The notes beneath the pieces were generated by a model that was given only the letters and a program-made list of their open reading frames with translations, was not told the origin of the DNA and did no database searches. From Streptomyces sp. NBC_00554 (GTDB lineage: Bacteria; Actinomycetota; Actinomycetes; Streptomycetales; Streptomycetaceae): a stretch of DNA of 64,000 bases. Location of the stretch: the NCBI RefSeq assembly GCF_041431135.1, contig NZ_CP107799.1, forward strand, positions 9,254,501-9,318,500. The letters are read 5' to 3'. Position 1 is the stretch's first letter. Each line of letters begins with the position of its first letter. Position numbers and translations under genes: made by a program. Of the stretch, positions 49,662 to 57,171 are shown one piece after another.

Positions 49662-50423
49662 TCAGTTCGGCTGAGCGGAGAACTCGGGCACGCGCCCTGT
49701 CGCAGCGGCGGTGGTCCTCGGTTCCAGGAGCCGTTCGGCGAGGTAGCCGAAGAGCAGTCCGAAGGTGGCCCACAGCACGGCCTGGATGCCGATGGACGCC
49801 AGCCGGAACTCCCACAGGTCCGTGGCCGGGAAACCCTTGGGAGTGTTCTCCCCGGCCGGAAGGAAGACCATGGCGACGCCGACCGCCGCCATGAAGGCCG
49901 CCCCGGCCGCGATGGAGGCGTTCCAGTTGCCCCATCCCGGAGCCAGCCGCCGGCCAAGGAGGACCGCGGCGACGCCCAGGAGCACGCTCAGCGCGATCAT
50001 GAGGACGAACAGGATGGTGCGCTTGCCGATCGTGTCGGGATTGCCCACGGCGGGAGGGCTGGCAGGGTACTTGAGGATGGGCACCAGGTAGACGGTGAGG
50101 AACCCGGCGAGGGCGGTGAGCGCCGCCGTCGCCCTGGCTCCGAACCGGCCGATCCGGCCGAGCGCGAAGCAGAACGCGAGCGCCGCGATGCCGCCGATGG
50201 CCACGCCGAACACGAGGACGCCGGTGGCGAGCCCCACTGTCGACTGCACGGAACGACTGACGAGTTCCTCGCCGTGCTCATGGGAGTTGGCCGACTCGAA
50301 GGCGATGGCCGCATCCACGGGGCCTTCGCCCACAAGGTAGGCGAAGACGAAGGCGAGCACGCCCGCGGCGAGGCCCGCGAGCATGCCGCGGACCAGCAGG
50401 GTGCGTACGTTGACGGAGTTCAT
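49662..50423 (-). CDS. cbtA: CbtA-type cobalt transporter subunit
   Basis: A 253-residue membrane protein with about six helices: VRTLLVRGMLAGLAAGVLAFVFAYLVGEGPVDAAIAFE, a His-containing SANSHEHGEELVSRS loop that could bind cobalt, then FGVAIGGIAALAFCFALGRIG, KYPASPPAVGNPDTIGKRT and later helices. The sequence fits CbtA, the predicted cobalt transporter linked to B12 synthesis. It lies 15 bp after cbtB on the same RNA, under a cobalamin riboswitch. Confidence 0.9.
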   Translation of the reverse strand: MNSVNVRTLLVRGMLAGLAAGVLAFVFAYLVGEGPVDAAIAFESANSHEHGEELVSRSVQSTVGLATGVLVFGVAIGGIAALAFCFALGRIGRFGARATAALTALAGFLTVYLVPILKYPASPPAVGNPDTIGKRTILFVLMIALSVLLGVAAVLLGRRLAPGWGNWNASIAAGAAFMAAVGVAMVFLPAGENTPKGFPATDLWEFRLASIGIQAVLWATFGLLFGYLAERLLEPRTTAAATGRVPEFSAQPN

Positions 50424-50438
50424 CGGTTTGTCTCCGTC

Positions 50439-50660
50439 TCAGTGGCAGGGGAAGCCGAGCAGGTGCCGACCGTCGTGGACCCACTCGTGCACGCCCTCGC
50501 CGGAGATCAGCGCGGTGGCACCCTGCTCAGCGCCGACGAAGTACAGCAGGACCAGCATGAGAACGCCGAAGAAGACGGCCCAGGGCAGGATGGCCTGGAT
50601 CGGCAGCGGCGCCGCGGCGGACGGAGCAACGGGGGCAGGGGCGGCAGTGGACTGCGCCAT
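50439..50660 (-). CDS. cbtB: CbtB-type cobalt transporter subunit
   Basis: A 73-residue single-helix membrane protein. The helix (about 24-42, PWAVFFGVLMLVLLYFVGA) is followed by an outside tail HEWVHDGRHLLGFPCH whose His residues and Cys form the expected metal-binding end. The ATG at 50660 has CGAGGAGG upstream. Together with cbtA it forms a B12-controlled cobalt uptake system. Confidence 0.9.
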   Translation of the reverse strand: MAQSTAAPAPVAPSAAAPLPIQAILPWAVFFGVLMLVLLYFVGAEQGATALISGEGVHEWVHDGRHLLGFPCH

Positions 50661-50714
50661 GGCGAGACCTCCTCGGGAACACGCGTCCCGCATTGTGTGG
50701 AGCACTCGACGACG

Positions 50715-50816
50715 GCGTTGGGTCTGACTCACCACCGACTCCTTGCGAGGGGTGGCACACAGGGGCGCGACCGTGCCGGGCTTGCACCGGACTTCCGTAG
50801 CGCCGTCGTCCTTGTC
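50715..50816 (-). ncRNA. cobalamin riboswitch upstream of cbtBA
   Basis: On the complement the RNA runs GGAAGTCCGGTGCAAGCC (50796 downward), a CGGCACGGTCGCGCC stretch with CCTGTG where the B12 box usually has GCCACTG, an AAGGAGTCGGTGG arm, and GAGTCAGACC (50730-50721). This order matches actinobacterial cobalamin riboswitches. It lies 55 bp before the CbtB start and after a good promoter. B12 binding would be expected to reduce cbtBA expression. The B12 box is not identical to consensus. Confidence 0.7.
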
Positions 50817-50823
50817 GTCCCAG

Positions 50824-50852
50824 ATGGTAGGTGCAATGAGGGCTTCGGCCAA
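50824..50852 (-). promoter_or_regulatory. promoter of the cbtBA transcript
   Basis: Read on the complement, TTGGCC (50852-50847) and TACCAT (50829-50824) are separated by 17 bp, placing the start near 50817, exactly before the riboswitch. A TACGAT (50868-50873) on the other strand could serve the divergent phosphatase-like gene. Confidence 0.55.
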
Positions 50853-50908
50853 CATGGCGTAGGACACCTACGATGAACCGGCCTCGGCGACCTTGCGAAG
50901 GGACTCAC

Positions 50909-51493
50909 ATGACCGTCCGGCTGACCCTGTTGTGCGCCGCCGCCCCAGTGGAACGCGACGTACGTTTCGCCGACGCGCCGCTGGACGACCGGGCGCTGCG
51001 GGAGACGCGGTCGATCGCCCGAACGCTGCCCACGGCCGACACCCGGTATTCGGCGCCCTCGCAGCGGTGCACCCAGACGGCGAAGGCTCTGGGATGGGAC
51101 GCCGTAACCCTGGAACCGGCCCTGCGGGACGTCGACATGGGCAGTTGGCGCGACCGGTCACTCGGCGAGGTCGCGGCCAGTGACGGTGCCGGGCTCGCCG
51201 CCTGGATGTCGGACCCGGACGCCGCCCCGCACGGTGGCGAGTCCGTGACGGACGTGTGTCGTCGGGCCTCCGCCTGGTTGGATGCGCTGCCGGAAGACGC
51301 CGGACGCCTGTTGGCCGTGGTCGAACAGGCCGTGGCGCGCGCCGCGGTGGTCGGCGTGCTGGGCGCACCGCCGCAGTCGTTCTGGCGCGTCGACGTACCG
51401 CCTCTGTCCACCGTCCAGTTCACCGGCCGGGGCAACCGCTGGAATCTGCGGATGGGTACCGCCTCCACCGCACCAGTCGGTGGAGACGGCTGA
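50909..51493 (+). CDS. degenerate histidine phosphatase-fold protein
   Basis: A 194-residue protein with the layout of the phosphoglycerate-mutase/histidine phosphatase fold (DAPLDDRALRETRSIARTLP, RYSAPSQRCTQTAKALGW, EPALRDVDMGSWRDRSLGEVAA, PHGGESVTDVCRRASAWLDAL). The catalytic RHG near residue 10 is replaced by CAA, and the second His region reads VVEQAVARAAVV, so classical phosphatase activity looks lost. Its sequence and its divergent position next to the B12-controlled cbtBA locus suggest a CobC-related accessory role. The ATG at 50909 follows GAAGGGAC; an ATG at 50873 is the alternative. Confidence 0.75.
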   Translation: MTVRLTLLCAAAPVERDVRFADAPLDDRALRETRSIARTLPTADTRYSAPSQRCTQTAKALGWDAVTLEPALRDVDMGSWRDRSLGEVAASDGAGLAAWMSDPDAAPHGGESVTDVCRRASAWLDALPEDAGRLLAVVEQAVARAAVVGVLGAPPQSFWRVDVPPLSTVQFTGRGNRWNLRMGTASTAPVGGDG

Positions 51494-51544
51494 ACTTCCC
51501 GCGGAGCGGCGTGTGTTCCGCTCCGCGGACGACCGGTTCGAGTG

Positions 51545-52288
51545 TCAGCTGCTGCGAGTGGCGGCGCGCCGCTTGACCAGCCACCACGCGCCGCCGCCGA
51601 GGACGAGCAGGGCGACGACGATCACACCGACCACGACGCCGGAGGACATGCCGTCATCCTCTTCGGTGGCAGTGTTACTGGTGGTCGCCGTGCCGGCCGG
51701 CTCCGTGGCGGCGGTGCTTGCAGCGGACGGAGTCGCGCTGGGGGTCGCGCTCGGCGTGGGGCTCGTACCGACCGGCTTGGCTCCCGGGGCCGCCGCCTTC
51801 AACTCGAGGAGCGGCGCGGGCTGTTCGGGCTCCTCACCGCCGCTGGGCAGTTCGATCCAGCGGGAGACCTCGCCGTCGCTGTAGGTCTCGACCGTCTTGA
51901 ACGCGATCTCCTTCGCGTCCGGGAGCTGCCTGACCTTGATCTTGTGCTCGGCATCCACCCCGGTCTTGAGGGCGGCGCCGCCGACGGTGTAGCCGTCGGC
52001 GGTGGCCTTGAACGTCCAGCCCTTGGGCGCCTCGTCGAGCGAGACGTCAGCCGGTGCGATGCCGTCGGGCAGGACGATCCGCAGCTCGGTGAAGCCCGCG
52101 GAACTCGACTCCGCCTCGGAGACGAAGCTGAGGGTGACGTTCTCGGCCAGGGCCTGCGGGGTGTCGGCTTCAACCTCCGCGTGGGCGGAGGCCGTTCCGG
52201 CCATGGCGAGGGTGGCCGTGAGCGCGGCGGCGCCGACGAGCCCGATACGGCGCGTCGCGCGGCCGAAGTGGTGCGTGGACAGAGACAC
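51545..52288 (-). CDS. YcnI-like (DUF1775) copper-associated membrane protein
   Basis: A 247-residue exported protein. A signal peptide ends ASA|HAEVEAD, leaving His36 at the mature N-terminus; in studied YcnI proteins this His together with a conserved Glu and Trp binds copper. The DUF1775 domain (LPDGIAPADVSLDEAPKGWTFKATADGYTVGG) is followed by a Pro/Thr/Ala-rich linker and a C-terminal transmembrane helix with RRAATRSS tail. The GTG at 52288 follows CAAGGAG. The gene upstream, with a His-rich loop, overlaps it and is probably part of the same copper locus. Confidence 0.88.
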   Translation of the reverse strand: MSLSTHHFGRATRRIGLVGAAALTATLAMAGTASAHAEVEADTPQALAENVTLSFVSEAESSSAGFTELRIVLPDGIAPADVSLDEAPKGWTFKATADGYTVGGAALKTGVDAEHKIKVRQLPDAKEIAFKTVETYSDGEVSRWIELPSGGEEPEQPAPLLELKAAAPGAKPVGTSPTPSATPSATPSAASTAATEPAGTATTSNTATEEDDGMSSGVVVGVIVVALLVLGGGAWWLVKRRAATRSS

Positions 52289-53012
52289 GGGAACTCCTTG
52301 CTGGTGGGACCGGGCAGGCCGAAGCCGGGCCCGGGTGAAGCGACGACCGGACGTGCTCGCGTCCCGGTGGTCCCCTGCGCACCAGCGCATGCTCAAGAGG
52401 TTCTGCCCTTACCGCTGCCGGGAATTCGAAGCGGCTGACCAGTCGTACGGCGGCGGGCGGTTCGAGAATTACGGCACCGGTGGGCCGCGGCCGCACCCAG
52501 GCCATGACCGCAACCGCGGCACCCCGCACCGTACGGGCGGTGACCAGTGCCGCCGTCACGGCCGCGTCGGCCCGGTGGAGCAGCCAGGCGACCGCCAGGG
52601 CGGCGACGACATGGGCGGCCGTCATGGCCGAGGAGGCGTGATGCCAGGTGTGTCCGTCTCCCTGGGACATCGCCATATGACTGTGCGCCGTGTGACCGCT
52701 CTGGGCGTGATCGGTGCCACCCGCCAAAGTCAGTACGAGGTGCAGCGCGCCCTGCGCCGTGAGCGTGCAGCCCGCGATGACGGGCAGCGAGTGATGGCGG
52801 CGGGCGACGGGCCAGAAGGCGATGAACTGTGCGACGGCGAAGGCGATCACGAGACGCCACGGCACCGGGCCCTCGGCGACCGCGTGGTGGGCGAAGGCGG
52901 CGAGCACGCTGCCCACGAGTGCGAACATCCCGGCCCGGACGCAGGCTCCCGCGCGGCTCGGCCGCGGGCCTGAGCCCCGGCTGTCGTCGTCCGTCACGTG
53001 ATCGCCTGGCAT
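52170..53012 (-). CDS. His-rich membrane protein, 3' end overlapping ycnI
   Basis: A 280-residue frame. The first 170 residues have about four helices and a His/Met-rich loop (HAQSGHTAHSHMAMSQGDGHTWHHAS), as in streptomycete copper-locus membrane proteins that precede ycnI. Homologues that I recall end soon after an RGPP motif; here, after VRRGPPGREHV, another 70 or so basic residues continue and overlap the ycnI start by 119 bp. This tail looks non-native, so a frameshift or lost stop near 52,350 is likely. A GTG at 52997 is an alternative start. Confidence 0.65.
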   Translation of the reverse strand: MPGDHVTDDDSRGSGPRPSRAGACVRAGMFALVGSVLAAFAHHAVAEGPVPWRLVIAFAVAQFIAFWPVARRHHSLPVIAGCTLTAQGALHLVLTLAGGTDHAQSGHTAHSHMAMSQGDGHTWHHASSAMTAAHVVAALAVAWLLHRADAAVTAALVTARTVRGAAVAVMAWVRPRPTGAVILEPPAAVRLVSRFEFPAAVRAEPLEHALVRRGPPGREHVRSSLHPGPASACPVPPARSSRVSVHAPLRPRDAPYRARRRRRAHGHPRHGRNGLRPRGG

Positions 53013-53085
53013 GGTCGCCCATCATCCACCCCCAGCCCCTCGCCCGTCAGGCCGGGCTGCGGATCGGTTCGGCGAGCCGGTGGGA

Positions 53086-54285
53086 TCAGTGCGCTGCCGC
53101 GCGTCGCGTGACGAACGCGATGACCGCGGCGGTCGCGGCCAGTACCGCCACGCTGGTGAGGGCGATGGGAAGGGAGAACCAGTCCGCCATGAACCCGATG
53201 GCGGGTGGTCCAAGGAGCATGCCGCCGTAGCCGAGCGTGGACGCGATGGCGACTCCGTCCGGGCCGGCCAGCCTGCCGGCGCGTTCGACGGAGACGGGAA
53301 AGAGGTTGGCGAGGCCGAGCCCGGTGATCACGAAGCCGAGGAGCGCTGCCCACAGGGAAGGGGCGAGCGCGGCGAGCAGCATGCCGACCGCGGCCGTGGC
53401 GCCGCCGAACACCAAGGTCCGGGTCTGGCCCAGGCGTTCGAGCAGCCTCGTGCCGGTCAGCCGGCCGATGGTCATGGCGAGCGCGAAGCAGGAATAGCCG
53501 AACGCCGCGAAGCCTGGTGTGGAGTCCAGGTCCTGCTCCAGGTGCAGTGCGCTCCAGTCGGCCAGGGCTCCCTCGCCGTAAGCCGTGCACAGGGCGATCA
53601 GACCGAAGGTGATCACGAGACCGCGGGTGCGGGTGTCCAGGCGGCGCGGCGCGGACTCCGCGGGCGAGGCGCTCTCCGGTGCTGTCGGGGGCTGGAGACG
53701 CAGCAGGGCGCGGCCCGCGAGGCCGGTGACGAGCAGACCGATCGTGGTGAGGCCGAGCAGGTGCTGCGTGGGGGACAGGACACCGGCGACGAGCCCGCCG
53801 AGTCCGGCGCCGGTCATGCCGCCGAGGCTGAAAGCGGCGTGGAAGGTGGGCATGATGGGCCGCTGAAGGGCCCTCACCAAGTCGACGGCGGCGCTGTTGA
53901 ACGCGACGTTGATCCCGCCGTACGCCGCTCCGAAGATCAACAGCACCGCGGCCAATGCCGGAGCGGAGTGTGTCAGCGGAGGCAGCGCGACACTCAGCGA
54001 CAGCAGGACTCCGCAGACCACCGTCACCAGGTGGCTGCCGAAGCGGCGGCACAGACGTCCGGTGAGGACCATCGTGATGACCGCGCCGGCGGAGACTCCG
54101 AGCAGGGCGAGTCCGAGCGCGCTGGCGGAGGCGCCGGTCTGTTCCTTGATGGCGGGGATGCGGACGACCCATCCGGCGAAGATGAAGCCGTCGAGGGCGA
54201 AGAAGACGGTGAGGACGATGCGGAGTCGGGTGAGGTTGCTGTCCGGCACGACGTTGTGCGGAGTTGTTTTGTTTATTAGCGGCAC
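53086..54285 (-). CDS. MFS transporter
   Basis: A 399-residue permease with 12 predicted helices: FFALDGFIFAGWVVRIPAIKEQTGASASALGLALLGVSAGAVITMVLTGRLCRRFG is the opening with motif A-like GRLCRRFG. The LLIFGAAYGGINVAFNSAAVDL and GLGLANLFPVSVERAGRL segments recall the fucose/YbjJ-like branch of MFS. The GTG at 54285 is unusual: the first codons (CTA ATA AAC AAA ACA) are AT-rich and there is no ribosome site, but TTGCCC...TACCCT six bases before it on the complement fits a leaderless promoter. Confidence 0.86.
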   Translation of the reverse strand: MPLINKTTPHNVVPDSNLTRLRIVLTVFFALDGFIFAGWVVRIPAIKEQTGASASALGLALLGVSAGAVITMVLTGRLCRRFGSHLVTVVCGVLLSLSVALPPLTHSAPALAAVLLIFGAAYGGINVAFNSAAVDLVRALQRPIMPTFHAAFSLGGMTGAGLGGLVAGVLSPTQHLLGLTTIGLLVTGLAGRALLRLQPPTAPESASPAESAPRRLDTRTRGLVITFGLIALCTAYGEGALADWSALHLEQDLDSTPGFAAFGYSCFALAMTIGRLTGTRLLERLGQTRTLVFGGATAAVGMLLAALAPSLWAALLGFVITGLGLANLFPVSVERAGRLAGPDGVAIASTLGYGGMLLGPPAIGFMADWFSLPIALTSVAVLAATAAVIAFVTRRAAAH

Positions 54286-54630
54286 AAAGTCAGGGTAGGC
54301 GGGCGACGGAGGCCGGGCAAGGGGCTCTTGCCGGGCTCCATCCGCGGGGCGCGGCCGTCCGGCCGAAGCGGCGAGGGTGTCCACTTGGGGTGGCGGACAG
54401 GGGCACTGAGACGGGTGACGGTGATCTTGTGGCACCCCCTTGGTCATGGGAAATTCGCCGATTCCGGCTCCGTGGAGAGGATCTTGGTCGGGCTGTGTTC
54501 CGGACGCCGGGAAACGTTCCGGCAGTCCCGCGAGGAGCATGTGCATCGGCATTGAGTGGTTGGCAGGCCGTACTGCCGGACCTGGCGGCGGACCGGCAGC
54601 AGCCTGCCGCCCACCGAAAGCGCCGCCCTG
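54286..54630. other. intergenic region before the small membrane frame
   Basis: About 345 bp with no convincing gene. It holds the likely promoter of the MFS gene (near 54290-54320). A GGCAAG/CTTGCC stem lies around 54317-54333. The rest may contain remains of the frame that starts at 54631; no reading frame there has family character. Confidence 0.45.
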
Positions 54631-54810
54631 ATGCTCGCAGCACCCAACCCCTTCCCGTACGCCGTCACCGTGGCCTACCTCGCCGTCGGCCTCCTGGCAC
54701 GCACGGTGTTGAAGACCCGGCCGTCGGCGGCCCGGGCGGTCACCCGTGCCTCCGGTGCCATGATGATCGTCATCGGCGGGTTCCTGCTGGCGGAACGCTT
54801 GGTCGGCTGA
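54631..54810 (+). CDS. small membrane protein, possibly a truncated transporter
   Basis: A 59-residue frame with two hydrophobic helices (about 7-25 and 40-56) separated by a basic loop LKTRPSAARAVTRASGAM. The MMIVIGGFLLAERLVG end resembles the C-terminal helix of LysE/RhtB- or CcdA-like transporters, whose earlier helices are absent here. It could be a remnant of a decayed gene or a true small protein. No clear ribosome site is seen. Confidence 0.4.
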   Translation: MLAAPNPFPYAVTVAYLAVGLLARTVLKTRPSAARAVTRASGAMMIVIGGFLLAERLVG

Positions 54811-54862
54811 CGGACCCGCCCGACTCCGTTCACACGCTGGGATGTTCGCCGAAGGAGAGCAC

Positions 54863-55318
54863 GTGGAAGAGCAGGTGCAGCAGGACGAGGCGAGCTCCGA
54901 GGTGCAGGCGCGCGTCCGGGCCAGTTTCGACCGCCAGGGGCTGATGGGCCACCTTGGTGCGCACGTGTCCCACATCGCGCCGGGCCGCGTCCACATCGTG
55001 CTCCCGAGCCGGCCGGCGGTGACGCAGCAGCACGGCTACTTCCACGCCGGTGCCACCAGCGCCATCGCGGACAGTGCGGGCGGCTACGCGGCCTTCACCC
55101 TGTTTCCCGAGAACACCGAGGTGCTCACCGTCGAGTACAAGATCAACCTCTTGGCGCCCGCCGTCGGCGACCACATCGAGGCGGTCGGAACCGTCCTGAA
55201 GTCCGGACGCACGCTGACCGTGTGTCAGCTGGAGGTGTTCGGCGTCCAGGACGGGCAGCGAAAGCTCGTCGCCACCGGGCAGCAGACGCTGATCCGCCTG
55301 AACGGGCCCGAGCAGTGA
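54863..55318 (+). CDS. PaaI-type hotdog thioesterase
   Basis: A 151-residue acyl-CoA thioesterase-like protein. VTQQHGYFHAGATSAIADSAGGYAAFTLFPE is the catalytic helix region (HGxxHAGxxxxxxDxA), and LTVEYKINLLAPAVGDHIEAVGTVLKSGRTLTVCQLEVF the second half. It hydrolyses small acyl-CoA thioesters. The GTG at 54863 has AGGAGAGCAC directly before it; an ATG at 54842 is also open. The MBL gene follows by 46 bp and may be cotranscribed. Confidence 0.87.
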   Translation: MEEQVQQDEASSEVQARVRASFDRQGLMGHLGAHVSHIAPGRVHIVLPSRPAVTQQHGYFHAGATSAIADSAGGYAAFTLFPENTEVLTVEYKINLLAPAVGDHIEAVGTVLKSGRTLTVCQLEVFGVQDGQRKLVATGQQTLIRLNGPEQ

Positions 55319-55364
55319 CAACTCACCCGGGTCACGGTGCCCCAGTCCCAGAAGGAGGGTGCTG

Positions 55365-56345
55365 ATGGACAGCAGCCCCGAGCTGGTGCCGGACTGGGTG
55401 ACCTGGCAGCAAAGGCCGTTCCCCGACGCCAACCTGCTCCTGCTGCACGGGCGCCGACCGGCCCTGGTCGACAGCGGATTCGTCGGCCACGCCGAACAGA
55501 CGGCCGCTTGGGCCCACGCCCGCACCGGGCACATCGACCTGGTCGTGAACACTCACTGGCACTCCGACCACGTCGGCGGCAACGCCCTCCTGCAGACCGG
55601 GGGAACTCTCGTCGCGGCCGGAGCACCGGAAGCCGAGGCCGTCACCCGCCGGGACCCGGGCTGCTGTGCGGCGGAGTACCTCGACCAGCCGGTTCCCCCG
55701 TACACCGTCGACATGCCGCTCGACGACGGCCAGGTCCTCCGGCTCGGAGACGCCGACTGGGAAGTCGTCCGCACCCCTGGGCACACCCCCGGCCACCTCG
55801 CGTTGTGGCAGCCGGACGAGGGGCTCCTCGTGGTCGGCGACGCGCTGTCGGACTACGACGTCGGCTGGGTGAACCTCGCCCTCGACGGACCCGACGCGTC
55901 CGCCACCGCGCTCGCCTCCCTGCACAGGCTGGCCGACCTCGTCCCGCGGGTCCTGCTTCCCTCGCACGGCCCGATCCCGGCGGATCCCGGTGCGGCGTTC
56001 GCCACCGCACTGCGCCGCGCCCAGCGCCTCGTCGACGACCCGGACGGAGCCGTCTGGTACGGCGCGCGGCGGATCTTCGCCTTCGCGCTGATGATCCGTG
56101 GCGGGATCCCGGTCGACGAGGTCGAGCCGTATCTGCACGCCCGGGCGTGGCTGACGGACGCGGCGCGACTCCTGGGCCGCACGCCCGAGGCACTCGCTGC
56201 CGAGTTGACCCGCACGATGCTCCGCAGCGGGGCCATCGTTCCGCGCGACGGGTGCCTTCATGCCGCGGCCGAGCACACCCCCGTCCCGACGGGATCGCTG
56301 CGCGTGCCCTACCCACGTGCGTGGCCGGTGACCGAGCCGCGCTGA
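55365..56345 (+). CDS. metallo-beta-lactamase-fold hydrolase
   Basis: A 326-residue hydrolase. NTHWHSDHVGGN gives HxHxDH (His64, His66, Asp68, His69); HTPGHLAL, VVGDALSDYDVGW (bridging Asp) and PSHGPIP complete the two-zinc site. The C-terminal helical extension resembles glyoxalase II/lactonase-like proteins. Substrate unknown. The ATG at 55365 follows GAAGGAGG. Preceded by a thioesterase. Confidence 0.88.
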   Translation: MDSSPELVPDWVTWQQRPFPDANLLLLHGRRPALVDSGFVGHAEQTAAWAHARTGHIDLVVNTHWHSDHVGGNALLQTGGTLVAAGAPEAEAVTRRDPGCCAAEYLDQPVPPYTVDMPLDDGQVLRLGDADWEVVRTPGHTPGHLALWQPDEGLLVVGDALSDYDVGWVNLALDGPDASATALASLHRLADLVPRVLLPSHGPIPADPGAAFATALRRAQRLVDDPDGAVWYGARRIFAFALMIRGGIPVDEVEPYLHARAWLTDAARLLGRTPEALAAELTRTMLRSGAIVPRDGCLHAAAEHTPVPTGSLRVPYPRAWPVTEPR

Positions 56346-56505
56346 CAGGCGCTGAATTCGGTGGGCGGGCGCTTGCCGTGCGCTCGGGTCGTGCCCGCTT
56401 CCGCGATGGCTCCGCGGTCCGACGGAACGCTGCCCCGTCCGGAGCGTGCGGGCATCGTCGCAAATCCGGTTGAGATGCTCCCGTGCGTTGCGAGAGTCTC
56501 CGGGC

Positions 56506-57054
56506 ATGGAGTTCTTCTGCTACCACCGCGATCGGCCCGACTCCGGCAAGTTGCGCGACGAACTGCTGGAGGACCACTGGTCCTACATGGACGGGTACGC
56601 GGCGGAGATGATCGCCCGCGGCCCGACCCTCACCGACGACGGTGAAACGGCCACCGGCAGCGTGCACATCCTCGACCTGCCCGATCCCGCCACCGCCCGC
56701 GCGTTCGCCTTCGACGAGCCCAACTACCAGGCCGGCGCATACCGGGACGTGCTGTTGCGACGGTGGCGCAACCTGCTGGGGCGCACCATGTGGGATTTCC
56801 CCGGGGGCCGGACCGGTGGCAACCGGTATCTGGTGCTCGGCCTCGGTTCGGGGGAGGCCGTCGATCTGGTCGTGCCGCGCGACCGGGACGAGTTGATCGC
56901 GTACGGGCCGCTGCTGTCCGACGACGGCGCCACCTGGCTGGGTACGGCGGTGCTGCTCCGGGCCCCGGACCCGGACACGGCACGCGCCGTGCTGACCCAG
57001 GACGAGTACGCCGACGTCGAGGTCCACAACTGGTACTTCGGCGGGCGGTCGTGA
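56506..57054 (+). CDS. YCII-related tandem-domain protein
   Basis: A 182-residue protein with two YCII-like ferredoxin-fold units. The first contains DHWSYMDGYAAEMIARGPTLTDDGETATGSVHILDLPDPATARAFAFDEPNYQAGAYRDVLLRRW; the second has RDELIAYGPLLSDDGATWLGTAVLLRAPDPDTARAVLTQDEYADVEVHNWYFGGR. The His-Asp pair typical of YCII is visible in the first unit. Function unknown. The ATG at 56506 is the first in a family-like context. Confidence 0.83.
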   Translation: MEFFCYHRDRPDSGKLRDELLEDHWSYMDGYAAEMIARGPTLTDDGETATGSVHILDLPDPATARAFAFDEPNYQAGAYRDVLLRRWRNLLGRTMWDFPGGRTGGNRYLVLGLGSGEAVDLVVPRDRDELIAYGPLLSDDGATWLGTAVLLRAPDPDTARAVLTQDEYADVEVHNWYFGGRS

Positions 57055-57092
57055 TGAGCACGTAGCCTCAACCGCACGCCAAAACAGGGGGC

Positions 57093-57122
57093 TTGCCGCC
57101 GTACTCCCGGGTCTGGCAGGAT
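57093..57122 (+). promoter_or_regulatory. candidate promoter of the expansin gene
   Basis: TTGCCG (57093-57098) and CAGGAT (57117-57122) are separated by 18 bp, 49 bp before the expansin GTG. Only the spacing and position support it. Confidence 0.4.
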
Positions 57123-57171
57123 CACTGGCCCCGTCACTCACAGCAAGGGGCGGCGGCGTCAAGGAGGTTCG

